Below are positions 8,730-17,984 of a stretch of 64,000 nucleotides of DNA, piece by piece. A model generated the notes under the pieces. The model searched no databases. It was given only the letters and a program-made list of their open reading frames with translations, and had not been told where the DNA came from. Each line of letters opens with the position of its first letter. Position 1 is the stretch's first letter. The DNA is from Chromohalobacter beijerinckii (GTDB lineage: Bacteria > Pseudomonadota > Gammaproteobacteria > Pseudomonadales > Halomonadaceae), in NCBI RefSeq assembly GCF_023061185.1, contig NZ_JAKGAK010000003.1, positions 186,001 to 250,000 of the forward strand, written 5' to 3'. The position numbers were made by a program, and so were the translations under genes.

Positions 8730-10199
8730 ATGAAACTCAACGATCCGCGTCTATTGCGTCAGTACGCTTATATCGACGGTAAATGGACTCATGGCGACGG
8801 CGGTCGCGAAGAAGCGGTCGTCGATCCCGCCACGGGTGAAGTGCTGGGTCACATTCCCTGGCTCGAGGCTCCGCAATTGCGGGAGGCGGTAGATGCCGCG
8901 GATGCTGCCTTTGCTCAGTGGCGGGCGCTGCGTGCCGATGAGCGTGCCGAGCGTCTTCAGGCGTGGTATGACCTGCTGATCGAGCATCGCGAAGATCTGG
9001 CGGTCATCATGACGCGCGAGCAGGGCAAGCCGTTGCCCGACTCACGCGGCGAGATCGAATATGGCGCCAGCTTCATCAAATGGTTCGCCGAGGAAGGTAA
9101 GCGTACCTTCGGGCAGACCATTCCCAGTCATATCCCCAACGCCGCTCTGGGGACGCTCAAGGAGCCGGTGGGGGTGGCCGCATTGATCACGCCCTGGAAC
9201 TTCCCGCTGGCGATGATCACGCGCAAGGCCGGAGCCGCGCTGGCCGCCGGCTGCACGGTCATCGTCAAGCCGGCCGGCGAGACGCCGTTCTCGGCCCTGG
9301 CGCTGGCGGAACTCGCCGAACGTGCCGAAATTCCTGCCGGGGTCTTCAACGTGGTGTTGGGTGAGCCCGCCGAGGTGTCCAAGCTGCTGTGCGAAGAAGA
9401 GCGCGTCAAGGCGCTGTCGTTCACCGGCTCCACCCGCGTTGGGCGGTTATTGCTGGAGCAGTCCGCCAATAGCGTCAAGCGCGTCTCGCTGGAACTGGGC
9501 GGCAATGCGCCGTTCATCGTCGGCCCCGACATGGATCCCGCCGAGGCCGCGCGTGCCGCAGTCGCCGCCAAGTTCCAGACCGGTGGGCAAGATTGCCTGG
9601 CCGCCAACCGGATCCTGGTGCACGAGTCGATCCATGACGAGTTCATCGAGCAGTTCGTCGCCTGCATGGAAACACTCAAGGTCGGCAATGGCCTGGTGAC
9701 CAATATCGATATCGGCCCGCTGATTCATCAGCAGGCGGTGGAGAAGGCGGCGAGCATTGTCGACGATGCCATTTCGCGCGGCGCGACGCTGGTGCATGGC
9801 GATCAATCCATGGCACCGGGACCCAATTTCTTCATGCCCACCTTGCTCACCGGTGTGACGCCCTACATGAAGTCCTGGCGTGAGGAGAGCTTCTCGCCGG
9901 TGGCGGGAGTCACCGCTTACAAGGATGACGATGAGGTCATCAAGCTGGCCAACGATACCGAGTATGGCTTGGCGGCCTATGTCTATACCCACGACATCCG
10001 CCGCATATGGAAGCTTCTGCGTGCCCTGGAGTACGGCATGGTGGCGATCAACTCGGTGAAGATGACCGGTCCGCCGGTACCCTTCGGCGGCGTCAAGCAG
10101 TCCGGCCTCGGGCGTGAGGGCGGCACTGCCGGCATCGAGGAATATCTGGAGACGAAGTTTTATTGTCTGGGTGCCTTGGGTTCTGTCTCTGGGAGCTAG
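8730..10199 (+). CDS. doeC: Aspartate-semialdehyde dehydrogenase DoeC (ALDH superfamily)
   Basis: A 489-residue NAD(P)-dependent aldehyde dehydrogenase closest in style to succinate-semialdehyde dehydrogenases. The catalytic glutamate lies in SLELGGNAPF (Glu255) and the catalytic cysteine in GGQDCLAANR (Cys289); the dinucleotide-binding segment is at about 150-240. In ectoine catabolism DoeC oxidises aspartate semialdehyde to aspartate, the last step. Adjacent doeD supports doeC over gabD. The ATG is preceded by GGGAGAAG. The 241 bases upstream (8489-8729) contain an imperfect GC-rich inverted repeat near 8492-8532 and otherwise nothing recognised. Confidence 0.85.
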   Translation: MKLNDPRLLRQYAYIDGKWTHGDGGREEAVVDPATGEVLGHIPWLEAPQLREAVDAADAAFAQWRALRADERAERLQAWYDLLIEHREDLAVIMTREQGKPLPDSRGEIEYGASFIKWFAEEGKRTFGQTIPSHIPNAALGTLKEPVGVAALITPWNFPLAMITRKAGAALAAGCTVIVKPAGETPFSALALAELAERAEIPAGVFNVVLGEPAEVSKLLCEEERVKALSFTGSTRVGRLLLEQSANSVKRVSLELGGNAPFIVGPDMDPAEAARAAVAAKFQTGGQDCLAANRILVHESIHDEFIEQFVACMETLKVGNGLVTNIDIGPLIHQQAVEKAASIVDDAISRGATLVHGDQSMAPGPNFFMPTLLTGVTPYMKSWREESFSPVAGVTAYKDDDEVIKLANDTEYGLAAYVYTHDIRRIWKLLRALEYGMVAINSVKMTGPPVPFGGVKQSGLGREGGTAGIEEYLETKFYCLGALGSVSGS

Positions 10200-10207
10200 C
10201 TTTTCCG

Positions 10208-10330
10208 GGAGCTAGCTGCGCTCGGCCTGACGGCGTTGGGCCCGACATCGAACATGCTCATTTACGGCCAGTAAACTCCGCTGTTCTCCGTCGGGCCCGC
10301 CTGGTCAGGCCGTCGCTCGCAGAGCTCTCT
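10208..10330. repeat. Long imperfect inverted repeat between doeC and doeD
   Basis: The left arm contains CGGCCTGAC and GGGCCCGAC (from about 10226); the right arm carries GTCGGGCCC and GTCAGGCCG (about 10288-10311), so the arms pair with a six-base mismatch block between. Pairing extends outward through GAGCT and TGCGCTC-like sequence. The centre has a smaller palindrome, TTTACGGCCAGTAAA (about 10261-10275). A short direct repeat GGGAGCTAGCT occurs twice at the left edge. It could be a dispersed intergenic repeat or a structured RNA segment processed between doeC and doeD; no T-run marks it as an ordinary terminator. Confidence 0.55.
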
Positions 10331-10380
10331 AGTTTTGTGCCCCCACTCTGTTATTTACGATCATTTTTTAGGAGCCAGAC

Positions 10381-11787
10381 ATGAGTCAGCACCAAGACCT
10401 GGTCGATCGCGATCGCAAGGTCACTTTCCATGCGTCCACGCATCTACGCGATTTCGCGCACGGCGATGTACCGGGGCGTGTAGTCACCGGCGGCCAGGGC
10501 ATCAATATCGTCGACAAGGACGGCCGCGAGTTCATCGACGGTTTCGCCGGTCTTTATTGCGTCAATATCGGTTATGGGCGTACCGAAGTCGCCGAGGCGA
10601 TCTATCAGCAGGCGCTGGAGCTGGCCTATTACCATACCTATGTCGGCCATTCGAACGAGCCGCAGATCCAGCTTTCCGAGAAGATTCTCGAGCTGGCCGG
10701 GCCGGGCATGTCCAAGGTTTACTATGGCATGTCGGGTTCCGATGCCAACGAGACGCAACTCAAGATCGTGCGCTATTACAACAACGTCCTTGGACGGCCG
10801 CAAAAGAAGAAAGTGATCTCGCGGCAGCGCGGATATCACGGTTCCGGCATCGCCTCAGGCTCGCTGACCGGCCTCAAGGCGTTTCACGATCATTTCGACC
10901 TGCCCATCGACGGCATCCTGCATACCGAAGCGCCTTACTATTATCACCGTGGCGCCGAGCAGGAGGGCATGAGCGAGCGCGAGTTTTCCCAGCATTGCGC
11001 GGCCAGGCTCGAGGAGATGATTCTGGCCGAAGGCCCGGACACCGTGGCGGCTTTCATCGGCGAACCGGTGCTGGGAACCGGCGGTATCGTGCCGCCGCCC
11101 GAGGGCTATTGGGAAGCGATCCAGGCGGTCTTGAGCAAGTATGACGTGCTGCTGATCGCCGATGAAGTGGTGTGCGGCTTCGGACGCATCGGTACCGATT
11201 TTGGTAGTCATCACTACGCCATCAAGCCCGACCTGATCACCATCGCCAAGGGCCTGACCAGCGCCTATCAACCATTGTCAGGCGTCATCGTCGGCGATCG
11301 CGTGTGGCAGGTGCTGGAGCAGGGCGCCGGTGAATACGGCCCCATCGGCCACGGCTGGACCTATTCAGGCCATGCGCTGGGTTGTGCTGCAGGGCTCGCT
11401 AACCTGGCCATCATCGAGCGCGAAGGGCTGACCGCCAATGCCGCCGAGACCGGCGCTTATTTGCAGCGGCAAATGCAGCAGACATTCGGCGAGCATCCGC
11501 TGGTGGGGAACGTGCGTGGTGTGGGCATGTTGGCGGCGCTGGAATTCTCGCCCAATCCGGCCAAGCGTGCGTTCTTCGACCCCGCGCTCAAGGTCGGCCC
11601 GCGCGTAAGTGCCGCCGCGTTGAGCGAAAACCTGATCGCACGCGCCATGCCGCAAGGTGACATTCTCGGCTTCGCGCCGCCGTTGGTGACGACTCGCGAT
11701 GAGGTCGATGACATCGTCGCTCGCGCCAAGCGCGCCGTCGACAAGGTGACCGACGAATTGTCTCGTTCGGGGGACTTGAAAGCCTGA
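10381..11787 (+). CDS. doeD: L-2,4-diaminobutyrate transaminase DoeD (class III aminotransferase)
   Basis: A 468-residue class III PLP-dependent aminotransferase. The PLP lysine is in TIAKGLTSAY (Lys290) and the cofactor-binding aspartate in LLIADEVVCGFGR (Asp261). It would convert diaminobutyrate from DoeB to aspartate semialdehyde for DoeC. AGGAGC lies eight bases before the ATG. It sits 181 bases after doeC, separated by a large inverted repeat, and is followed 53 bases later by eutB. Biosynthetic EctB is also a class III aminotransferase, but the absence of ectA and ectC here favours the catabolic role. Confidence 0.88.
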   Translation: MSQHQDLVDRDRKVTFHASTHLRDFAHGDVPGRVVTGGQGINIVDKDGREFIDGFAGLYCVNIGYGRTEVAEAIYQQALELAYYHTYVGHSNEPQIQLSEKILELAGPGMSKVYYGMSGSDANETQLKIVRYYNNVLGRPQKKKVISRQRGYHGSGIASGSLTGLKAFHDHFDLPIDGILHTEAPYYYHRGAEQEGMSEREFSQHCAARLEEMILAEGPDTVAAFIGEPVLGTGGIVPPPEGYWEAIQAVLSKYDVLLIADEVVCGFGRIGTDFGSHHYAIKPDLITIAKGLTSAYQPLSGVIVGDRVWQVLEQGAGEYGPIGHGWTYSGHALGCAAGLANLAIIEREGLTANAAETGAYLQRQMQQTFGEHPLVGNVRGVGMLAALEFSPNPAKRAFFDPALKVGPRVSAAALSENLIARAMPQGDILGFAPPLVTTRDEVDDIVARAKRAVDKVTDELSRSGDLKA

Positions 11788-11840
11788 GAGCGCCTTGCCT
11801 ACTGTGATGAGGGGTACCTGCGAACGTTGCGCGAGGGCAC

Positions 11841-12836
11841 ATGGCCGATCTCCAGTCTGATATCAATTTAGCGTCGATCTACCACGCTCGTGCGCGCCTG
11901 CGAGGGCAGGTGGCGCGAACGCCGCTGATTCGGTCGCAGGCGCTATCGCAACGTTTCGAGTCCGAGGTATTCCTCAAGCTGGAAACCCGTCAGCCCACGG
12001 GGGCGTTCAAGTTGCGCGGTGCGACCAACATGATTGCCGCGCTGATCGAACGCGACGGACGCCAAGCGTTGGCGCGTGGCGTAACCACGGCCTCGACAGG
12101 CAATCATGGCCGTGCCGTCGCCCACGCCGCGTATCAACTGGGGATTCCCGCTGTCATCTGTCTGTCGCGGCTGGTGCCCGACAACAAGGCCGCGGCCATC
12201 GAGGCCTTGGGCGCCGAGGTGCGGCGTGTCGGGGAGAGTCAGGACGACGCCTTCGACGAGGTCGAGCGTCTGGTGGCCTCGGGCATGACGGCGATTCCGC
12301 CTTTCGACGATCCGCTGATCGTGAGCGGGCAGGGCACCATCGGCCTCGAGCTGATGGAGGATCAACCCGCGCTCGATCGGGTCCTCGTCGGGCTTTCTGG
12401 CGGCGGCCTGCTGGGAGGCATCGGCGCGGCGGTAAAGGCGATTCGTCCTGCGACGCGGGTGACCGGGATCAGTCTTTCCCAAGGCGCGGCGATGTGGGAA
12501 AGCCTCCAGGCCGGGCATCCGGTCAACGTGGCGGAAGTCGAGAGTCTCGGTGACTCGCTGGGTGGCGGCATCGGATTGGACAATCGCTGTACCTTCGCGC
12601 TGGTGCGCAAGGTAATGGATGATCATTTCCAGGTCTCGGAACCTGCCATCGCCCGTGCCATGATCGACTTGCTCGACGCCGAGAAGATGCTGGTCGAGGG
12701 GGCGGCGGCCGTGGGGCTAGCGGCGCTCGACGAACATGATCTCGACATTCGTGGCCAGCGCGTGGCATTGATCGTCTCCGGCAACGGTGTGGCATTGGAA
12801 ACGTTTGACCGCGCTCGGGCGTTGGCGGGAGCCTGA
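11841..12836 (+). CDS. eutB: Hydroxyectoine utilisation dehydratase EutB
   Basis: A 331-residue PLP enzyme of the serine/threonine dehydratase fold (type II). The PLP lysine is in TGAFKLRGA (Lys57), and the phosphate-binding glycine loop is SGGGLLGG near residue 185. EutB is thought to act with EutC in turning hydroxyectoine-derived intermediates into those of the ectoine route. eutC follows after 60 bases of very pyrimidine-rich spacer, the typical eutBC order. A biosynthetic or catabolic threonine dehydratase is the alternative; the genomic context decides for EutB. Confidence 0.85.
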   Translation: MADLQSDINLASIYHARARLRGQVARTPLIRSQALSQRFESEVFLKLETRQPTGAFKLRGATNMIAALIERDGRQALARGVTTASTGNHGRAVAHAAYQLGIPAVICLSRLVPDNKAAAIEALGAEVRRVGESQDDAFDEVERLVASGMTAIPPFDDPLIVSGQGTIGLELMEDQPALDRVLVGLSGGGLLGGIGAAVKAIRPATRVTGISLSQGAAMWESLQAGHPVNVAEVESLGDSLGGGIGLDNRCTFALVRKVMDDHFQVSEPAIARAMIDLLDAEKMLVEGAAAVGLAALDEHDLDIRGQRVALIVSGNGVALETFDRARALAGA

Positions 12837-12896
12837 TACTTCCCCCTTCTTGTTACTTCCCTTCTTCATTCTTTTCTCTTCCGTCTGGAGGACGTC

Positions 12897-13856
12897 ATGC
12901 AGCTCCATCAACGCGAAGCCATCGAAGCCGCCGTTCAACTGGACAGGGAGGCCTTGACCGTCATCGAGTCGGGATTCGCGGCCCTGGGGCGTGGCGAGGC
13001 CGTGCAGCCGCCGATCCTGTCGATGGCCATCGAAGAGTCCAATGGCGAGGTCGACGTCAAAACCGCTCACATTCGCGGTTTCGAGCGCTTCGCCATCAAG
13101 GTGAGCTCGGGGTTCTTCGACAATCCCAAGCAGGGGTTGCCCAGCCTCAACGGGCTGATGATGATGTTCTCGGCCCGCACCGGGCTGGTAGATGCCGTGC
13201 TCTTCGACGAAGGCTATCTGACGGCGGTACGCACGGCGCTCGCGGGAGCGCTTTCCGCCAAGTATCTGGCGCGTGAAAACAGCCGTCGCGTGACGGTCCT
13301 CGGCGCCGGCGAACAGGCTGAATTGCAGATCGATGCCTTGCGTCTGGTGCATGATATCGAGACCGTCGATGTCTGGGCGCGTCGGCGTGAGGCCGCCGAG
13401 TCTTATGCCGAGCGGTTGCGGCAGCGTGACCTGACGGTCAATGTTCACGACGATGTCCATGCGGCGTGTCGTGAGGCGGATATCATCGTCACCGCGACAC
13501 CTTCGCAACAGCCGATTCTCGAGGCCGCCGATCTCCCCGAAGGCGTTCATGTCACGGCGATGGGCTCCGACAGCCCGGACAAGCGCGAGCTTGACGATAG
13601 CGTGATGACCCGCGCCGATGCCTTCGTCTGTGATACCCGCGCGCAAAGCGAGCACAACGGTGAGCTCAAGGCCTTCGTCAAATCCGGCGAAGCGGCGGCC
13701 AACGTGCCGTTCAAGGTCTTCGAACTTGGCCAAGTAATCGACCGAGGGCTGACGCTACGCCTTTCGAGTGCCAGCATCACCGTCTGCGATCTCACCGGCA
13801 CCGGCGTGCAGGATACGGCGATTGCCGATTACGCCCTGAGGCGGTTGGAAGCCTAA
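12897..13856 (+). CDS. eutC: Ectoine/hydroxyectoine utilisation protein EutC
   Basis: A 319-residue member of the ornithine cyclodeaminase/mu-crystallin family. A substrate-binding part (1-120, 295-319) surrounds a Rossmann domain with VTVLGAGEQAELQIDAL (about 123-139). It is paired with eutB and has a good ribosome-binding site, GGAGG, seven bases before the ATG. In hydroxyectoine users EutC is proposed to act with EutB on the hydroxylated intermediate; the exact reaction cannot be read from the sequence. It ends the ectoine block: the next gene is a phosphatase after 142 bases. Confidence 0.88.
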   Translation: MQLHQREAIEAAVQLDREALTVIESGFAALGRGEAVQPPILSMAIEESNGEVDVKTAHIRGFERFAIKVSSGFFDNPKQGLPSLNGLMMMFSARTGLVDAVLFDEGYLTAVRTALAGALSAKYLARENSRRVTVLGAGEQAELQIDALRLVHDIETVDVWARRREAAESYAERLRQRDLTVNVHDDVHAACREADIIVTATPSQQPILEAADLPEGVHVTAMGSDSPDKRELDDSVMTRADAFVCDTRAQSEHNGELKAFVKSGEAAANVPFKVFELGQVIDRGLTLRLSSASITVCDLTGTGVQDTAIADYALRRLEA

Positions 13857-13962
13857 ACAGAGTGCGTTCTGGCGCGGTCTAGGTCTCGTCTGGAACGTGC
13901 CTCGTGGCGTGCCACTCAATCGTCATGGGGCTGCCATGTCGTCGTCATGCCCTCTTGAGATG

Positions 13963-13985
13963 CTGAGTGAATAATGGACACTCAG
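13963..13985. promoter_or_regulatory. Inverted repeat CTGAGTG-N9-CACTCAG upstream of phoD
   Basis: CTGAGTG (13963-13969) and CACTCAG (13979-13985) form a perfect 7-bp inverted repeat 13 bases before the phoD start codon. It could be an operator or a hairpin over the leader of the mRNA. No regulator is assigned. Confidence 0.35.
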
Positions 13986-13998
13986 TGGAGAGTTGGCG

Positions 13999-15549
13999 AT
14001 GCGATATTCCCGCCGCGATGTATTGGGATGGGGCGTCAAGGCTGGCGCGGCGTTAGGCGCCGTATCGGTGGCGCCGTCGATCGTGCTGGCCGAGTCACGT
14101 CGCCCGCAGGTGACCTCGGGGGTGATGAGCGGCGACATGCTGAGTGACCGGGCGATGCTCTGGTCGCGCAGCGATCGCCCCGCGCGGATGCTCGTCGAAC
14201 TGGCTGACAATCCCGCCTTCCATGGCGCGCGTCAGGTGCGCGGCCCCGAGGTGCTGCCGAGCGGTGGCCTGGCCGGCAAACTGGATGTCGTGGGGCTCGG
14301 CGACATCGATATGCTGCACTACCGCGTGCGCTTTGCCGCTCTGGATGATCCGCGTGCTCTGAGCGAGCCGGTCGAGGGACGTCTACGCCTGCCGCCGTCC
14401 CAGTCGCGAGACGTACGCTTCGTGTGGTCCGGCGATACGGTCGGGCAAGGCTGGGGCATCGACGAATCGCGTGGCGGCATGACGATTTACGACACCATGC
14501 GTCGCCAGCGTCCGGATTTCTTCATCCACTCCGGCGATACCGTCTACGCCGACGGCCCTCTGGAAGAGAGCGTGACGCTCGCCAATGGCGAAACCTGGCG
14601 CAACGTGGTCACCCCGGCCAAGCAGAAAGTGGCGGAAACGCTGGACGAGTATCGTGGCCAGCACAGTTACAACCTGCTTGATGCCAACCTGCGGCGCTTC
14701 AATGCCGAGGTGCCCATGCTCGCGCAATGGGACGATCACGAGACGACCAACAACTGGTACCCCGGCGAGTGGCTCGAGGATGAGCGCTACACGGAAAAGA
14801 ACGTATCGCTGTTGGCGGCACGCGGACGTCAGGCCTTTCTCGAGCATACGCCGGTGCGCCAGCGCCCTACCGCGCCGGGACGTATTCATCGGCGCTTTGC
14901 GTATGGGCCCTCGCTGGAGGTGTTCATGCTCGACATGCGCACCTATCGTGGCGCCAACAGCCGCAATCGCCAGACCGAGAGCACCGCGCAGACGGCCTTT
15001 CTGGGGGAGGATCAGTTCGACTGGCTACGCCGTTCTCTGAAAGAGTCCACAGCGACATGGAAAGTCATCGCTTCGGACATGCCCATCGGCCTGGTGGTCA
15101 GCGATGGCGATGCGTACGAGGCCATCGCCAATGGTGATTCGGGTGCCCCCTTGGGACGTGAGCTGGAGATCGCCAGGCTGTTGCGGGCGATCCGCGACGA
15201 CAAGATCAAGAACGTGGTGTGGCTGACGGCGGACGTGCACTACACGGCGGCGCATCACTATTCGCCGGAGCGGGCCAGTTTCCAGGAATTCGCGCCTTTC
15301 TGGGAATTCGTCAGCGGTCCGCTGCATGCTGGCACCTTCGGCCCTGGCGAGCTGGATACGACCTTCGGTCCCGAAGTGATCTTCCAAAAGGCACCGCCCG
15401 AAGGCGAGTCGAACCTGCCGCCGTCACGGGGCTATCAATTCTTCGGCCAAGTCGACCTCGACGGCGACAGCGAGACATTGACCGTGAGCCTGATGGACGC
15501 CGCCGGCAACATGCTGCATCGCCAGCAGTTGACGCCGGAGAGGGTGTAA
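13999..15549 (+). CDS. phoD: PhoD-like alkaline phosphatase/phosphodiesterase, Tat-exported
   Basis: A 516-residue precursor with a twin-arginine signal peptide: MRYSRRDVLGWGVKAGAALG, then an AxA-type site near residue 33. The mature part has the PhoD metallophosphatase fold: a beta N-domain (about 40-130) and a catalytic domain with FVWSGDTVGQ, DFFIHSGDTVYADG and MLAQWDDHETTNNW, then a C-terminal VVWLTADVHYTAAHHY. These are the metal-binding blocks of PhoD, which hydrolyses phosphomonoesters/diesters in the periplasm. The ATG at 13999 (after GGAGAG) is preferred to a TTG six bases earlier. It converges with lysE with about 60 bases between and no clear terminator. Confidence 0.88.
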   Translation: MRYSRRDVLGWGVKAGAALGAVSVAPSIVLAESRRPQVTSGVMSGDMLSDRAMLWSRSDRPARMLVELADNPAFHGARQVRGPEVLPSGGLAGKLDVVGLGDIDMLHYRVRFAALDDPRALSEPVEGRLRLPPSQSRDVRFVWSGDTVGQGWGIDESRGGMTIYDTMRRQRPDFFIHSGDTVYADGPLEESVTLANGETWRNVVTPAKQKVAETLDEYRGQHSYNLLDANLRRFNAEVPMLAQWDDHETTNNWYPGEWLEDERYTEKNVSLLAARGRQAFLEHTPVRQRPTAPGRIHRRFAYGPSLEVFMLDMRTYRGANSRNRQTESTAQTAFLGEDQFDWLRRSLKESTATWKVIASDMPIGLVVSDGDAYEAIANGDSGAPLGRELEIARLLRAIRDDKIKNVVWLTADVHYTAAHHYSPERASFQEFAPFWEFVSGPLHAGTFGPGELDTTFGPEVIFQKAPPEGESNLPPSRGYQFFGQVDLDGDSETLTVSLMDAAGNMLHRQQLTPERV

Positions 15550-15611
15550 TACGAGCACCCCGGCCCCATCGCCGCGTTCCGACATTGAGGCTTGAGAACG
15601 GCAGGGAAATG

Positions 15612-16220
15612 CTATGAATCGATAAGCGGTAAGGCGACGTATTCATACCCGATAACCAAGCCCGTCAGAGCCAAAAGAAGCGCCAGGATGATATTGATGA
15701 GCCGCAATAAGGAGTGATCACGAATGGCTTTTCCCATCACGCTACCCAGTAATGCGTAGCTTCCAGGTGCGCCAGTTGCCAGCACGCCGATGAGTAGCGC
15801 CACCATGACGAGGCCTGGCCCTTCTATATGCATTGCGGGTAGCTGGATGGTCGCGATGGGTAGCGTGGCGACGATGCCTTTAGGGTTGAGTAATTGCATT
15901 AACAACCCTTCCTTGAAGCGCAAGGGACGCGATACCGCATCCACATCGTTCCTGTGAGGAGTGGATCTGGCTATCTTGATCGACAGGTAAAGAATGTAAA
16001 ACGTGCCGAGCGCACTGATGATCAGGAGTGCCTTTCCCTGGATGAACACGCCTCCCAGCCAGCCAAACAGTAGAAGCATCAGCCACATCGCTGTGCCGAC
16101 TCCGATGAAAAATCCTGTCGATTCCTTGGCTTGCCCGTTGATTCCGGCATTCAGGCCAAGCAGGTTCACCGGCCCGGGCGTGTACATCACGCTTATGGCA
16201 TAGGCGAGCATCGCGAGCAT
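15612..16220 (-). CDS. LysE/RhtB-family amino acid exporter
   Basis: A 202-residue inner-membrane protein with about six hydrophobic segments and the LysE-family start MLAYAISVMYTPGPVNLLGL (GPVN motif near residue 17) and a second conserved block, LMQLLNPKG, near residue 105. Such proteins export amino acids or related compounds. An AraC-type regulator lies 17 bases upstream on the same strand, so the two are probably co-transcribed and the regulator may control the exporter. The substrate is unknown. Confidence 0.85.
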   Translation of the reverse strand: MLAMLAYAISVMYTPGPVNLLGLNAGINGQAKESTGFFIGVGTAMWLMLLLFGWLGGVFIQGKALLIISALGTFYILYLSIKIARSTPHRNDVDAVSRPLRFKEGLLMQLLNPKGIVATLPIATIQLPAMHIEGPGLVMVALLIGVLATGAPGSYALLGSVMGKAIRDHSLLRLINIILALLLALTGLVIGYEYVALPLIDS

Positions 16221-16237
16221 GAGGGTTTCCTGTCTTG

Positions 16238-17068
16238 CTAGGTAAAAATATGGGCTTGGTATTGTCGTGGTGTCATGCCGTAAATACGCTTGAAACGGCG
16301 ATTGAAATGACTGAGGTCAGAAAAGCCACAGCATAAGGCAGCCTCCATGACACTCTCGCCGTTTTCGAGGTGGCGCCGGGCGGCATTGACCCTGCAGTTC
16401 AATACATATTGGTGCGGCGTAATTCCGTACTGTGTCCTGAACGTTCTCAGGAAGTGATACTTGGAAATGTTGGCGGAATGGCTGATGTCATCCAGGCTGA
16501 TATCGTATCTGGCATTTTCATGAATGAAGTCCTTCGCCCTTTCGAGCAGCGAGTCCGGCCGCCTGGCCCGCTCGTTTGGGGCAAAATTTCCGGCGCGCTC
16601 AGCCAGGTGAGCCGCAATGCGATACAGAGCATATTCTTGCTCGATCTGACTCGTCTCCTGTTCCTCGATCATGCGTGACAGGGCGATGATCTCGTCGCGC
16701 AAGGGGACATCTTTCATGAGGGTGGGGGCCAGGCGAGTGGCCTGCAGGTCTTGCACGCCGATGGCATTGGCAATGAGCGGGTCGAGCTCGTCGGGGTGAA
16801 TATAGAGCATGACATAATCGAGGGCGTCGCCGCCCCCGGCGTGGCCGTCATGCACCTCATCGGGATGCAGGGTGATCACGCTACCTGGTGGGCTGCGGTG
16901 AAATTCACCGTTGCTGAAGAAATCCTGACGTCCCGCCAGTGTGACACCCAGTGCATATTCTTCATGCGCATGGCGGTCGTACTGGAAGTCGTTCATCGTG
17001 GCATGCAATGCAGTGATGCGTGCCACATGCCGGCTTTTCATGAACCGGAAACGACTCGTGGATTGCAT
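16238..17068 (-). CDS. AraC-family transcriptional regulator
   Basis: A 276-residue AraC protein: an N-terminal cupin-like sensor (about 20-105, including HAHEEYALGVTLAGRQDFF) and two helix-turn-helix motifs at the C-terminus (about 175-275), ending with the family signature CCGFSDLSHFNRRFKRIYGM. AraC regulators of this type that sit beside LysE exporters usually activate the exporter. The gene is divergent from exoD; the 210 bases between them hold no other feature I can name. Confidence 0.87.
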   Translation of the reverse strand: MQSTSRFRFMKSRHVARITALHATMNDFQYDRHAHEEYALGVTLAGRQDFFSNGEFHRSPPGSVITLHPDEVHDGHAGGGDALDYVMLYIHPDELDPLIANAIGVQDLQATRLAPTLMKDVPLRDEIIALSRMIEEQETSQIEQEYALYRIAAHLAERAGNFAPNERARRPDSLLERAKDFIHENARYDISLDDISHSANISKYHFLRTFRTQYGITPHQYVLNCRVNAARRHLENGESVMEAALCCGFSDLSHFNRRFKRIYGMTPRQYQAHIFT

Positions 17069-17278
17069 GTGGTGTCCTCCTTACGTCCCGGTCGTGCCAT
17101 GACAACGCCACTTTAGCGCGTCACGAGGGAGCGGGCTTGAACGAAATTGCGCACTTCGTGCTTTCGGCGTCTCGGGTGCGTACCGCCAGGGCCAGTACGG
17201 ACTTGTCTGCTGCATGTCGGCATGGGGGACCGGGCCTGCTAGGCTGCAAGCTCGGTTCATGAAAGGTAGGGCGCGTGC

Positions 17279-17881
17279 ATGTCGGAAAGGGAACATCAGG
17301 AACTCGCGGGATTGGCTCACTTGCTCGAGCGGATCGGGCAGGCGCCCCGGCGCGACGATGAACGTGTCCAGCTTGGCGATATGCTGACGGCGGTGGGGCA
17401 GGGGTCGTTTGGCTCCTTGCTGCTGGTGCCCGGGGTGATCACGCTATTGCCGCTGGTGGGCGATATCCCGGGCGTGCCCACGCTCATGGCGCTGTTGGTG
17501 CTATTGGTGGCGGGCCAACTGCTGCTTGGACGCCGCACGTTCTGGTTGCCGCAATGGCTTTTGAAGCGCTCGGTTTCCCGAGCCAAGCTGGACAAGGCGG
17601 TGGCCTGGATGCGTAAGCCGGCCCGGGCCATCGACCGCTTGTTGAAACCGCGTCTGACGTGGCTGACCCAACGTGCCGGTACCTATCTCGTGGCGCTTTT
17701 CTGCTTTCTCATTGCCTTGGCCATGCCACTGATGGAAGTGGTGCCTTTCTCGGCCAATGGCGCGGGGCTTGCCTTGATGATGTTCGGCTTGTCGCTGATG
17801 GCCAACGATGGCCTTTGGGCGCTGCTGGCGCTGATCCTCACAGGCGGCACGGTGGGAGCGGTGATCGTCGCGTTGCTGTGA
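17279..17881 (+). CDS. exoD: ExoD-family membrane protein
   Basis: A 200-residue ExoD-like protein (exopolysaccharide synthesis ExoD family, function poorly understood) with hydrophobic segments at about 45-60, 68-85, 133-160 and 170-198. The frame is full length with MSEREHQELAGLAHLLERIG as the start. Its 3' part (from 17668) recurs almost unchanged at 45377, on the far side of the nitrate-respiration genes. That makes this gene the left boundary of a probable insertion. Confidence 0.82.
   Translation: MSEREHQELAGLAHLLERIGQAPRRDDERVQLGDMLTAVGQGSFGSLLLVPGVITLLPLVGDIPGVPTLMALLVLLVAGQLLLGRRTFWLPQWLLKRSVSRAKLDKAVAWMRKPARAIDRLLKPRLTWLTQRAGTYLVALFCFLIALAMPLMEVVPFSANGAGLALMMFGLSLMANDGLWALLALILTGGTVGAVIVALL
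17668..17853 (+). repeat. Direct repeat, copy 1 (3' part of exoD)
   Basis: By eye, this 186-base segment matches 45377-45562 in the same orientation with six mismatches (about 97 %). The last 27 bases of exoD (17854-17880) then diverge from the other copy. The two copies flank about 27.5 kb holding all the nitrate/nitrite genes. Confidence 0.92.
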
Positions 17882-17984
17882 GGCCTGTCAGTAATGGTGC
17901 TCCGAGCCGGCCCTCAGGCTTTGGGCGGCGGATAATGACACATAGCCTAGGCACCTAGTCGTGCATCGAACATAGTTTGCTTTG

